A stretch of 64,000 bases of DNA from Desulfobacterales bacterium HSG16 (GTDB lineage Bacteria; Desulfobacterota; Desulfobacteria; Desulfobacterales; HSG16): assembly GCA_030377965.1 (NCBI GenBank), contig JAUCGE010000010.1, positions 1-64,000 of the forward strand, written 5' to 3'. The notes below the pieces were generated by a model. It worked only from the letters and a program-made list of their open reading frames with translations. It searched no databases and had not been told where the DNA came from. Position 1 is the first letter of the stretch, and each line of letters starts with the position of its first letter. Shown piece by piece: positions 8,678-19,000 of the stretch. A program made the translations under genes and the position numbers.

Positions 8678-11158
8678 TTAGAAATCTTCCAGAGATTTAT
8701 TGTCCATATCCAGATCAATATGTTTGGAATCTGCTGGCTGTATTGTCATATTTGCAGTTCGTCGCAGCCGTTCCTGTTCCGGTTCCGATTCCGATAACGA
8801 TTCCGATAACGATAACGACGCATCATGGATCTGGTCTATTCTCTGGTGTTGTGAAGAAGCCGGAGTTTTTTTATCGAACTTGAAAAAATTAATCGATTGT
8901 TGAAGATGATCTACCTGGAGGAAAAATTCCTGTGATGTAGCGGCCAGTTCTTCGGATGATGCTGCATTCTGCTGAATAATCCTGTTGAGTTCGTGTATGC
9001 TTATATTGACTTCATCAGCGCCTTTGCTCTGCTCATCACATGTCATCGAAATAGTGGCCATCAGTGCCTTGGTTTTTCGGATATCCGGGAGCAGTTCGGT
9101 CAGCATATTCCCGGTTCGTTCAGCGACTTCCATTCCTTCGGCAGAGGCCTGCCTGACTTCAGCTGCTGATTTCTGACTGTTCTCTGCAAGTTTGCTGACT
9201 TCGGAAGCTACGACAGCAAATCCCCGCCCCTGTTCGCCCGCCCGTGCTGCCTCCACGGATGCGTTCAAGGCCAGCAGATCAATTTTTCGTGCAATATCTT
9301 CCATTATATTTATTTTTTCTGCAATGGTTTTTATGAAATTGAGAGCTTTGAGTACGGCATTGACGCTTTTTTGAAAATTATCAGCGATATCCGTAGTAAT
9401 ACCTTCGGTGGTCTCAGCATTGTTCGCATTCTGCCTGATGCCTGCCGCCATCTGTTCCACAGCGGCTGAAGTTTCATCCACCGAACTGGCCTGAGTGGCT
9501 GCACCCGTAGATATATTCTGGGCAGCACTGCTCAGTTCCGCACTGCTGTTGGTGATATTATTGGAAACTATGGAAATTTTTTCAACTATACTCCGAAGAT
9601 TGTTCACCATTGTTTTGAGAGCAATTCTGAGAGTGTCTCTATCCGAACGGATCACAGGTTCGGCATCAAGATTACCTGCCGAAATTTTTTCCGCTACTTC
9701 GACAGTGCTTCTCAGGTTGTCCAGCATGGTTGTAAGTGCTATTCCAAGAGTGTCTTTATCCGAACGGATCACAGGTTCGGCATCAAGATTTCCAGTCGAG
9801 ATTTTTTCTGCTACTTCGACAGTGCTTCTCAGGTCTTTCTGCATCAGATCAATATATGACACAAGTTCTCCAATTTCGTCCCTGGCATTGGTATTGAGGG
9901 TGCAGGACAGATCACCTTCGGCAATGGAGCGGACATTGGAGATGACATCGCGAAGCCGCCGAGCGATAGATTTTGACAGGAGAAGACTGAAAAATATTCC
10001 GATAATCATTGCAGAAATACTGATGAAGAGCAAAGTTTTCCTGGCTTCAGCTTCATTATTTCCTGCGTTTTGTATGGATTGTCTGGTAAAATCCTTGATT
10101 TTTCTCAGAAAGGCTGCAAGACCTCGGCTAAACAAATCCTCTGTTTCTGCGATGTTTTTCTGGAGATTCGATATTTCTGGAATTTTGTCATAATACTCGT
10201 TGATCAAGTCAAAAATCTTTGACGCATTATTTATGTAGATATTGTACTCTCGCTTGATTTCAGACAGTTCAACAAGGGTTTGTTCGAATCCTGCAAGCTG
10301 TTCCATGTGTTCGGAAATCTTTTTTATTTCAGCTTCAATTTTTTCAGTCAGCTTGTCAAAATTATTTTTGTTTTCCTTGAATTTTCTCTCGCTGTCTGTG
10401 CCAGGATAATGCAAAGATTTTTCAAAACTTAAAGACAACTTAAGCTGAAGTTCGACAATCCGTATTATGCTGTTTACCATCGGAATCTGAACATCTGGAA
10501 TCTGAACATCTGGAATCTGAACATCTGAAATCTGAACATCCTTTATCTCTTCAGCTATTTCCGATTTTTTCGTTCTTTTTTGGACATCATACAAAACATC
10601 TTCAAGTTTCCTGCTGAGTAAAGTCCCCTTTTCTTCAATGATTTCTTCCAGGCGTTCAATCTTTTCAAAAGATTTCAGGCTTGATGTTTGAAGCCTGAAT
10701 ATCTGCAATACCTGCTGTTCGTATTTACCATGTCGGGCCTCGACTTCCTCTAAATGTTCAATTATTTTTTCATAGTCTTCTTTGCTGTCACCTCGCGATA
10801 AATTGCTGATGGCATCGGTAGCTATTTTCTCGCCTTCTTCTATTAATTTGTCAAATTTTGCGGCTAATTCTTCAAATTCTTTTTTCGTGGTTTCGAATTG
10901 ATCGGGCTTATTCTTCAGTGCATAAATAAAGACTTTTTCGAATAAGATTGACTGCATCAGCTGATATTCGACAACCTTCGTGATGACCTCTGTCAAAGGC
11001 ATATCTTCATGGGCTATTTCTTTCAACTCATTGCTGATCTGCTTCATGCTGAAGGCAGAATACACAGCGATGGCCACAATCATGAAAATGAGGAAACATG
11101 ACAGGCATGAAATTTTAGTACGTAATTTTAAAGTATTCATTTTAAGCATTTGTTTCAC
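8678..11158 (-). CDS. Methyl-accepting chemotaxis protein with enlarged helical sensor
   Basis: 826 residues. TM1 at about 17-37, a long periplasmic all-helical region (about 38-370), TM2 at about 373-395, HAMP, then a 39-residue HAMP-adjacent unit present twice (STVEVAEKIS...NLDAEPVIRSD), and the cytoplasmic signalling hairpin whose tip reads IDLLALNASVEAARAGEQG. The periplasmic part contains two related segments (EYQLMQSILFEK and ELQLKLSLSFEK), suggesting a duplicated four-helix ligand module. Between them is a repeat DVQIPDVQIP encoded by four 15-bp units. The tail is Ser/Glu-rich and ends SLEDF, resembling but not matching a CheR-tethering pentapeptide (usually with Trp). It is first in the operon, and ATG at 11158 has TTTCACCT (AGGTGAAA in sense) upstream. 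Ligand unknown. Confidence 0.94.
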   Translation of the reverse strand: MKQMLKMNTLKLRTKISCLSCFLIFMIVAIAVYSAFSMKQISNELKEIAHEDMPLTEVITKVVEYQLMQSILFEKVFIYALKNKPDQFETTKKEFEELAAKFDKLIEEGEKIATDAISNLSRGDSKEDYEKIIEHLEEVEARHGKYEQQVLQIFRLQTSSLKSFEKIERLEEIIEEKGTLLSRKLEDVLYDVQKRTKKSEIAEEIKDVQISDVQIPDVQIPDVQIPMVNSIIRIVELQLKLSLSFEKSLHYPGTDSERKFKENKNNFDKLTEKIEAEIKKISEHMEQLAGFEQTLVELSEIKREYNIYINNASKIFDLINEYYDKIPEISNLQKNIAETEDLFSRGLAAFLRKIKDFTRQSIQNAGNNEAEARKTLLFISISAMIIGIFFSLLLSKSIARRLRDVISNVRSIAEGDLSCTLNTNARDEIGELVSYIDLMQKDLRSTVEVAEKISTGNLDAEPVIRSDKDTLGIALTTMLDNLRSTVEVAEKISAGNLDAEPVIRSDRDTLRIALKTMVNNLRSIVEKISIVSNNITNSSAELSSAAQNISTGAATQASSVDETSAAVEQMAAGIRQNANNAETTEGITTDIADNFQKSVNAVLKALNFIKTIAEKINIMEDIARKIDLLALNASVEAARAGEQGRGFAVVASEVSKLAENSQKSAAEVRQASAEGMEVAERTGNMLTELLPDIRKTKALMATISMTCDEQSKGADEVNISIHELNRIIQQNAASSEELAATSQEFFLQVDHLQQSINFFKFDKKTPASSQHQRIDQIHDASLSLSESLSESEPEQERLRRTANMTIQPADSKHIDLDMDNKSLEDF
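10482..10541. repeat. 15-bp tandem repeat, four units, inside MCP gene
   Basis: Four units of GGAATCTGAACATCT (last with two changes) encode repeated DVQIP on the minus strand within the periplasmic helical domain linker. Confidence 0.95.
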
Positions 11159-11219
11159 CTTTATATGTATGCAGTTTTACAATAAGTACCTGCCCATATA
11201 TTTTTTAACTTTAATGAAA

Positions 11220-11241
11220 GTCGGGAGATTCATCTCCCGAC
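11220..11241. other. Perfect hairpin between MBL gene and MCP operon
   Basis: GTCGGGAG and CTCCCGAC arms around a short ATTCAT loop. The T run (ATTTTTT) follows on the plus strand only. On the minus strand, where the neighbouring genes lie, the U tract is poor (CTTTCATT). It may still stop transcription from the MBL gene or act in the MCP operon leader; its role is unclear. Confidence 0.6.
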
Positions 11242-11330
11242 ATTTTTTCGCGTAGTTCATTGTTTGTGTGGCAAAGGATCGAATAAACCTGTCCAGATTT
11301 TCGGGCCCGATTTTCGATCCCGGTTTTCGT

Positions 11331-12224
11331 TTAAACTCCAGAATAAATCAACTCAATCCAGCGATCGCTTGAAAATAGTCCATCTGCCCAGTCTGCATCA
11401 AGATCGGCCAGAGGTCTGGCGGCTGCGGCCTCTTTGGCGGTTTTTCCTTCAGCTTTAAGCTTGCTCAAGCGTTCATAAGCAGTGTTGAGCATCTTACGAT
11501 AATCTGCCAGTTGTTTTTTGTCTGCCAGCGGGCCGTGTCCCGGTATAATTTTTGTATTGTCGTCAGCTACAGATAAAACAATGTCAACAGCTTTAATAAT
11601 TCCCTTGAGCGAGCCGCCATGATTGACATCGATAAATGGATAGAAACCATTGAAAAAGAAATCACCGGCGTGAATAACATTGGCTGTTTTAAAATAGATA
11701 AAACTGTCACCATCGGTATGGGCGTTGGGTACATGGGTAGCATGGACAGTGTCGCCGTTAAGATGAAAACTTATATCCTTAGAAAAAGTCACGACAGGTA
11801 AACCTTCACTGGAAAGACCTGCCCGCTTTGTATTAAACGCCTGCAAAAATGAACCATTTTTCAGGCGCTCACGCACATTGTCGTGAGAAAAAATTAAAGT
11901 GCCGCCCTGGCCCAATTTTTCGTTTCCGCCTGTGTGATCACCGTGGTAATGAGTATTAATAAGAAATTTCGGATGATCCCCGCCGACAGACTTGATGCCA
12001 GCAACAATTTTTTCCGTTAAAGGAGCGAATTGATCGTCAATTAGAAAGGTTCCGTCCTTACCGATAAAGACACCGAGATTCCCCCCTTGTCCTGCAATCA
12101 TATAAATCTGTTGAGTGATTGCAACAGGAACAATTTTTTTTTCGTCGGCAGACCATCCGGGTGTTGCAAGTGACATTAAACCTGCGATCAAAATAAAGAA
12201 TACAGCCGTCATTTTACCAATCAT
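11331..12224 (-). CDS. Exported metallo-beta-lactamase-fold hydrolase
   Basis: 297 residues from the ATG at 12224, chosen because AAAGGAGG stands 8 bp upstream; a longer frame from 12266 would start before this ribosome site. It has an N-terminal signal peptide (MIGKMTAVFFILIAGLMSLA, cleavage near GWSA-DE) and then an MBL fold with the zinc motif HYHGDHTGG, downstream His in VPNAHTDGDS, Asp in VIHAGDFFF and a final GHGPL. The combination resembles the quinoprotein relay / SoxH-type subgroup of periplasmic MBL proteins more than true beta-lactamases. Substrate cannot be named. It is transcribed divergently from the MaoC-NRPS operon across a 280-bp A+T-rich gap. Confidence 0.88.
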   Translation of the reverse strand: MIGKMTAVFFILIAGLMSLATPGWSADEKKIVPVAITQQIYMIAGQGGNLGVFIGKDGTFLIDDQFAPLTEKIVAGIKSVGGDHPKFLINTHYHGDHTGGNEKLGQGGTLIFSHDNVRERLKNGSFLQAFNTKRAGLSSEGLPVVTFSKDISFHLNGDTVHATHVPNAHTDGDSFIYFKTANVIHAGDFFFNGFYPFIDVNHGGSLKGIIKAVDIVLSVADDNTKIIPGHGPLADKKQLADYRKMLNTAYERLSKLKAEGKTAKEAAAARPLADLDADWADGLFSSDRWIELIYSGV

Positions 12225-12408
12225 CTGTAAGCCTCCTTTGAAGTTAAAATAGAAAGAGAATGTCATTTAACTTTACTGGCGATGAACTCTCTTTTAATGA
12301 AACTTTTTTATACCCATCCACCCATAGCTAAATCTATTATTAGTAATCGATAAGTTATAATATGTCAAGCACAAAGAAAAGATAAAAATAAAATACTATT
12401 ATAAATCA

Positions 12409-12437
12409 TTGACCTTTTTGAACTGAGAAGTTAAAAT
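12409..12437 (+). promoter_or_regulatory. Candidate sigma-70 promoter for MaoC-NRPS operon
   Basis: TTGACC at 12409-12414 and TAAAAT at 12432-12437 are separated by 17 bp, close to the TTGACA/TATAAT consensus, about 70 bp upstream of the MaoC start. Found by eye; no transcription data. Confidence 0.5.
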
Positions 12438-12505
12438 CATGCTTATTTTACATGAAATGGATAAAACGCAGACAAAATTGACATTTTTTGCACAGGAGGT
12501 GAATT

Positions 12506-12946
12506 TTGACAGGCAAAGCGTATGATGAGATAAGCATCGGTCAGACATTTTCAGCATCATTGACAGTAACTGAGACTCATATCGTCCAGGGTTCGGGGTT
12601 GTTCGGTGATTTCAATCCCCTGCATGTCAATGAGGAATATTGCAAAAGCACTTCATTTGAAACCCGCATTCTGCACGGCCCGCTTACTTCTGCCCTGATG
12701 TCAGCCCCCATAGGAAATTATTTTGCAGGTACGGCAATAGCATATCTTGAGCATAACTGCCGTTTCCTTAAACCCGTCAAAGCCAATGACACCTTGACAA
12801 CGGTATGGACAATTGCAGGCAAGCTGGACAAACCGAAACACAATGGCGGAATTGCGGTTCTGTCTGCAACCTGCCATAATCAGAATAAAGTATCCGTGGC
12901 TGAGGCCGAAGGTAAAATTCTTTTGATGAATCGTTTGACAAAGTGA
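12506..12946 (+). CDS. MaoC-like hot-dog hydratase
   Basis: 146 residues. The TTG start is chosen because AGGAGGTG lies 4 bp upstream. The fold is the single hot-dog MaoC domain; the hydratase-type motif is seen in GLFGDFNPLHVNEEYCKST (Asp and His of the (R)-specific enoyl-CoA hydratase signature), followed by ILHGPLTSALMS. Family members hydrate trans-2-enoyl-CoA to (3R)-hydroxyacyl-CoA. It sits 87 bp upstream of the FAAL-containing NRPS on the same strand and is probably co-transcribed. It could supply or tailor a 3-hydroxy fatty acid starter, but this is inference from position only; it may also serve general fatty-acid metabolism. Confidence 0.85.
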   Translation: MTGKAYDEISIGQTFSASLTVTETHIVQGSGLFGDFNPLHVNEEYCKSTSFETRILHGPLTSALMSAPIGNYFAGTAIAYLEHNCRFLKPVKANDTLTTVWTIAGKLDKPKHNGGIAVLSATCHNQNKVSVAEAEGKILLMNRLTK

Positions 12947-13033
12947 TAAAAGACCTCTGTTGGGTGTATATATAAACATAACCTAACTATCAGATATTGT
13001 TTGGGTCAATTTTACGCAAAAGGATTGCTAATC

Positions 13034-16000
13034 ATGAATCAATTAAATGAAAACGGGGCGGGAAAAATTTCTGATCTGGCATCACTTTTAAGATTCAAGG
13101 CCAAAACACAGCCTGACAAGACCGGGTACATTTTTTTAAAAAACGGAGAAAAAGAGGAGTCTTCGATTACATACAGTCAGCTTGACGCAAAAGCTATGGC
13201 TATTGCCGAAAATCTGCTGATCAACTGCCGGAAAAATGACAGAGTTCTATTACTCTATCCTTCCGGAATAGATTATATTGCGGCTTTTTTCGGGTGTATA
13301 TACGCAGGCTGTATAGCTGTACCGGTCTATCCTCCTCAACCGGCAAGAATGGACAGAACCCTTCCCAGGCTTTTGAGCATAGTATCGAATGCATGGCCTT
13401 CCGCTGTTCTGACAACATCTAAATTCTTTCGAATGAAAGACAAAATGCTGATGTTCGATCAGTCTTTCGATAGAATGAAATGGCTTGTCAGCGATGATAT
13501 GAAAGAGCCTGCTGCGCCTGATTGGAAAGGGCCTTTGATAGAGCCTGATATGATAGCGTTTTTACAATATACTTCAGGTTCTACAGGCAACCCTAAAGGC
13601 GTGATGATAAGCCACAGTAATTTGATGCATAACCAGGAAGTTATCAAGGCCGGGTTTGAATCCAGAGAATCGAGCGTGGCTGTCGGATGGCTGCCTCTTT
13701 ATCATGATATGGGCCTGATCGGCAATATAATGCATTCTCTCTACAGGAGCATTAAAATCGTTTTCATGTCTCCCATGTCATTTCTGCAAAAGCCATCTCG
13801 ATGGCTTAATGCAATCTCGAAATACAGTGCGGCTTTCAGTGGCGGACCCAATTTTGCTTATGATTTATGTGTTCAAAGAGTATCTTCCGATCAGAAAAAA
13901 GAACTCGATCTCAAATGCTGGGATACTGCATTCAGCGGGTCTGAACCAGTCCGCTTTGAAACTATAGAACGTTTTTCAAAAGCTTTTGAATGCTGCGGCT
14001 TTACAAGAAAAGCTTTTTTTCCGTGTTATGGGCTTGCCGAAGCGACTCTTATGGTTTCCGGCAACAGAAAAGAGGAACCCATAATCAAATCATTCGATTT
14101 AAAAGCCTTGAATGAAAAACGCATGATTGTATCCTGTGAGAAAACCACAGAATCGACGAATCTGGCAGGCGCGGGCAGGCCGGTGAAAGGACAGCTGGTC
14201 AAGATAGTTGACCCTGAAACATTTGAAGTATGCAAATCCGGTGAAATCGGTGAAATCTGGATATCCGGGCAGAGTGTTGCCGGAGGATACTGGAAAAACC
14301 CGGATGAAACCCGCAAAATGTTTCAGGTTCGCCCGAAAGAATATAAAAATATTGAGCCTGGCCGAACATTTTTCAGAACCGGGGATCTCGGGGCTTTTTA
14401 TGATGAAGAATTATTTATTACAGGCAGAATCAAGGATATGATCATCATCCGGGGAAAAAACCATTATCCCCAGGACATAGAAAAAACCGTGGAGAAGAGT
14501 TTCCCACTGATCAGGCCGGGGTCATGCGCTGCCTTCTCCGTAGAGCATAAAAACAATGAACGACTTGTAGTTGTTGCAGAAATTGAACGCCGCCATATAG
14601 AACATAAAAAGCCTGCTTCTGATGGCAGAAGACGTAGAAAACCGAAAAATCTAAGAAATTTCAAAATATTACCCGAATATGATCATGAAGACAATCTGCC
14701 TTTTTCAGCAGAAGATGCCCTTAATGCAGTTCGTGCGGCAGTTTCAAAACGGCACGACCTCCAAGTCTGGGCGCTGATGTTAATAAAAGTTGGAACCATT
14801 CCGAAAACTACAAGCGGAAAGATAAGGCGTAATGCCTGTAAATCCGAATTTTTCAATAAAGAGTTTAACCTGGTCGCAAGCTCCATTATAGCAGACAAAC
14901 TTTCCGATGAAGATATTAAACTGCCTGGTAAAAAAGAATTAATGGGAGTATCTTTCGAGACAGGCAAAAAATTACTTGGAACCGGCCTTATAAATCTTGC
15001 AGCAAAAATATTGAAGATAGATCCGTCAACAATTCGAAAAGAAAATCATTTGACAGGTCTTGGTATAGATTCTCTGCAAGCTGTCGAATTTCAGCATTTT
15101 ATTGAGAGTGAATATAGCATGAAAGTGCCGATGATCAAATTTTTGCAGGGACTCAGCATAGAACAACTATCTGGTGAAATATGCCTTGGACTGGATGAAT
15201 CGCATAACGATTCTGTCGTTACTGCTGAAACAGGCGCATCAAAACCTTTCACATCATATCCGCTTTCACATAATCAGCGATCATTGTGGTTCATGCACAA
15301 ACTGGACCCCAGAGGCTCTGCCTACAATGTCTCCTTTGCCGTTAGAATCAAGAATAACCCGGACACCAGAATTTTGAAAAAATGTTTCAAAGTACTTGCC
15401 ATGCGCCATCCTTCGTTAAGGACAGAATATAAAGAACAGGACAATGGCCCGATTCAGGTGATAAATGATGATCCAGATATTTATTTTGAAATAGAAGACG
15501 CATATTTTTCAGGCCCGAAAGAACTCAATAACCATTTATCGAAAAAAGCTCATATAGCATTTGACCTGGAAAACGGGCCGATATTCAGGGTCAATCTTTT
15601 CAAGCTGGACGAAAAACAGATAATTTTATTGTTCTGTGTTCATCACATAGCCATAGATTTCTGGTCTATTAACATATTAATGGCTGAACTGGGGATTTTA
15701 TACGAAGCAGAACTGAAAGAAGAAGGATCTGGCCCCGGACTGCTGAACTTTGCAGGCATGTCCTGTGCCGATTATGCCCGTTTTCAAACAGAAAGGCTGG
15801 CAGGAATTGAAGGTGAACGACTCAGGACATACTGGAAAAATATGCTGGGAAATGATATTCCTGTTCTCGACCTGCCGACCGACCATAAAAGACCGACAGT
15901 TCAGACATATAACGGGGCTTCTCATGGTTTTGCCCTGGATGGATATATGGCTCATATGGTCGAAAAACTGGCAAAAAATACAGATACCACACAATATATG

Positions 16001-19000
16001 GTGCTTCTTTCAGCTTTTCACATTCTACTTCACAGATTATCAGGCCAGACGGACATCCTGACGGGTTCTCCTGCTGCCGGGCGAACACATGCCAGTTTTT
16101 TCGAAACTGTGGGCTATCTTGCCAACCCGGTAGTTATCAGAAGTGATTGTTCTGAAAATCCGAAATTTTCAGCATACCTTGAACAGATTCGTAAAAAAGT
16201 GATAGGAGCCCTTGATCACCAGGATTACCCCTTTCAACTACTTGTGGAAGAACTGAATCTTCGCCGTGATCCGAGCCGTACTCCTTTGTTTCAGGTGATG
16301 TTCGTTCTGGAAAAGCCCCATCTTATAAAAGAATCAGCTCCTTTCATCCTGAACGAACCAGGAGCAAATTTTAAACTCGGAAGTCTGATACTCGAATCAA
16401 AAGCTATAAACAACAGGGCATCCCAGTTTGATCTGACCCTTATCATGGTTCGTACTGAAACCGGTTTTCGTGCATCCATAGAATATAACACAGATATCTT
16501 CGAAAAGAAGAGTATTGTCAGGATGGCCGGCCATTATATCAATATTTTAAAATCTATAGTCGATGACCCAAACAGTAAAATATCGAATCTGAATATGCTT
16601 TCTCCAGGAGAAAAAAGACTGGTTATACAAGGCTTTAACGAGACCAAAGCCCGATACTCTCTTTCAAAAAGTGTTGTACAGTTATTCGAAGATGAGGTTG
16701 AAAAAACCCCGGAGAGGACTGCAACTGTATTCCAGGGGAAAAAGACAAGCTATCTTGAATTAAACAGACATGCCAATCGTATAGCCAGTTTTCTTTTGAA
16801 TCATTTTCAAATAAAGCCTGGCGAAATAATAGGCTCCGTACTGGATCGTTCAGATATGACAGTGGCTGGAATGCTGGGTATAATGAAAGCAGGTGGCGCT
16901 TATACTCCTGTGGATATGTCATATCCGCCAGAACGGATACGTTATATGATCGAAGACAGCGGATTACGGGTCGTAATTGTTGACAGGGCAGGAAAAACCC
17001 TGCTCGATTCTCTTGATCTTGACTGTAAAACAGTTGACATCACAACCATTCATGAAAATGTCGATAATCCATGCCTTAATATTGCAGCCCAAGATCTTTC
17101 ATATGTGCTTTACACATCAGGATCTACAGGAAAACCCAAGGCCGTCATGCAGACCCACAAATGCCTGAGCAACCTCGTGCAATGGCAGACTCGTGCAATC
17201 GGCAGAGAATTTCGGATATTACAGTATGCAGCACTTGGATTTGATGTTTCCATCCAGGAAACATTGTACAGCCTCGTTTCAGGCTCCACCCTCTTTATCA
17301 TCCCGAATTCTCTCAGATATGATATGGCAGGTTTATCGGCCTTTATCAGAAAAAATCGGATCAATCTTTTTACAATGCCTTTTTCGCCCATGAATCTTCT
17401 GTTCAAAGAAGGCCGGACGATTACAGACAACCCTTATTTACGCCATATTGTCACATCAGGGGAAGCATTGAAAATTTTTCCGGAACTTGCCGATTATCTG
17501 TTAAGACATCCTAATGTCAGACTTCATAACCAATATGGGCCTACAGAAACCCATGTAATAACTGCTCACACTATTTCGAGTGAACTCGGAAATATAAAGA
17601 CGTACCCGCCCATAGGAAAACCCATTGCTAATACAGAGATCTACATCCTTGACGAATATTTCAACCCGTGTCCTGTCGGTGTCGTCGGTGAAATTTATGC
17701 AAGTGGAGCGAATCTGGCCAGAGGGTATTTGAATAAAGAAAGTATGACGGCAGAAAAGTTCATATCAGGGGTTGCTCCGGTAGAATCAAAGCGCATTTAC
17801 CGGACAGGAGATATGGGAAGATGGCTTGATGACGGAATGATCGAATTTCTGGGACGAAATGACGACCAGGTAAAAATCCGTGGAAACCGAGTAGAGCTGC
17901 AAGAGATTGAAAACCGGCTTCTTCAACATCCAGCGATAAAAAATACTGTAGTTATTGCAGGAGAATTCAAGGAAGGCCAGACAGAAATAGCAGCCTATAT
18001 AATATTATCTAAAAAAAATGAAAAATCTGAAAATCCTGAAAAAAATGATGATATAACAGATTTGAGAAATCATTTAAAAAAGAGCCTGCCCGATTATATG
18101 ATTCCTTCTTATTTTGTATTCCTCGAATCTTTTTCTCTGACTCCTAACGGCAAAGTGAATAAAAAAGACCTGCCCGACCCTTTAAAAGCTGGTGTGCATA
18201 CGCAAAAAACCCAGGCCGGGCCGGAAAATGACATCCACGAAAAACTTATCGATATATGGATCAAAATTCTGCCTGTAGATTCAATTGGTATAACAGAGGA
18301 TTTTTTCCAATGTGGCGGACACAGCCTCACTGCCATACAATTGATAAGCAGAATTCATAAAAATTTTGGCGTTAAGATGGCTGTCAGCGCAATTTTCGCA
18401 GGCCCGACTATAGCAGAAATGGCTAAAAAAATTCAAAATACGCAGCCTTCGGAATATGAACGAATAATTCCTGAACCCGAAAATCCAGACTCAGGGCAAA
18501 GGAACACATGGCCGCTTTCCAATGCCCAGAGCCGCCTTTTTATTTTACATCAGATTGCAGGGGGGCATATAGCATATAATATGCCAGGGGCCATGAAAAT
18601 CAAAGGTGATTTCAATCAAACAACCTTGATTCACGCATTTACCGAACTTATAAAACGGCATCAATCCCTTCGCACCGTTTTTGTCATCGAAAACGGCGTA
18701 CCATGCCAGCGAATAACACCGCCCCCTGAAAATCTAATTGATGCCGGGATAATCAGAATTATAGACCTGCCTGATGATCTTGATCTTGATAATGATCTTG
18801 ATTTGGAAAAAAAATCTAAAGAATTAATTCTAAAGGATGCAAATACACCTTTCGATCTTGAAACCGGGCCTCTTGTCAGGATCACCCTGGTCAAGGTGAC
18901 AGCTGATAGAAAAAAAGTGACAACTGATAGAAAAAAAGCGGCAAATGATAGAAAAGAGGAAAAATCGTCCGGGAACATCATGATCATAAACATGCATCAC

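Noticed and set aside
9495-10193. Long plus-strand frame opposite the MCP gene
   Set aside because: A shadow of the conserved MCP coding strand; no ribosome site or protein family pattern.
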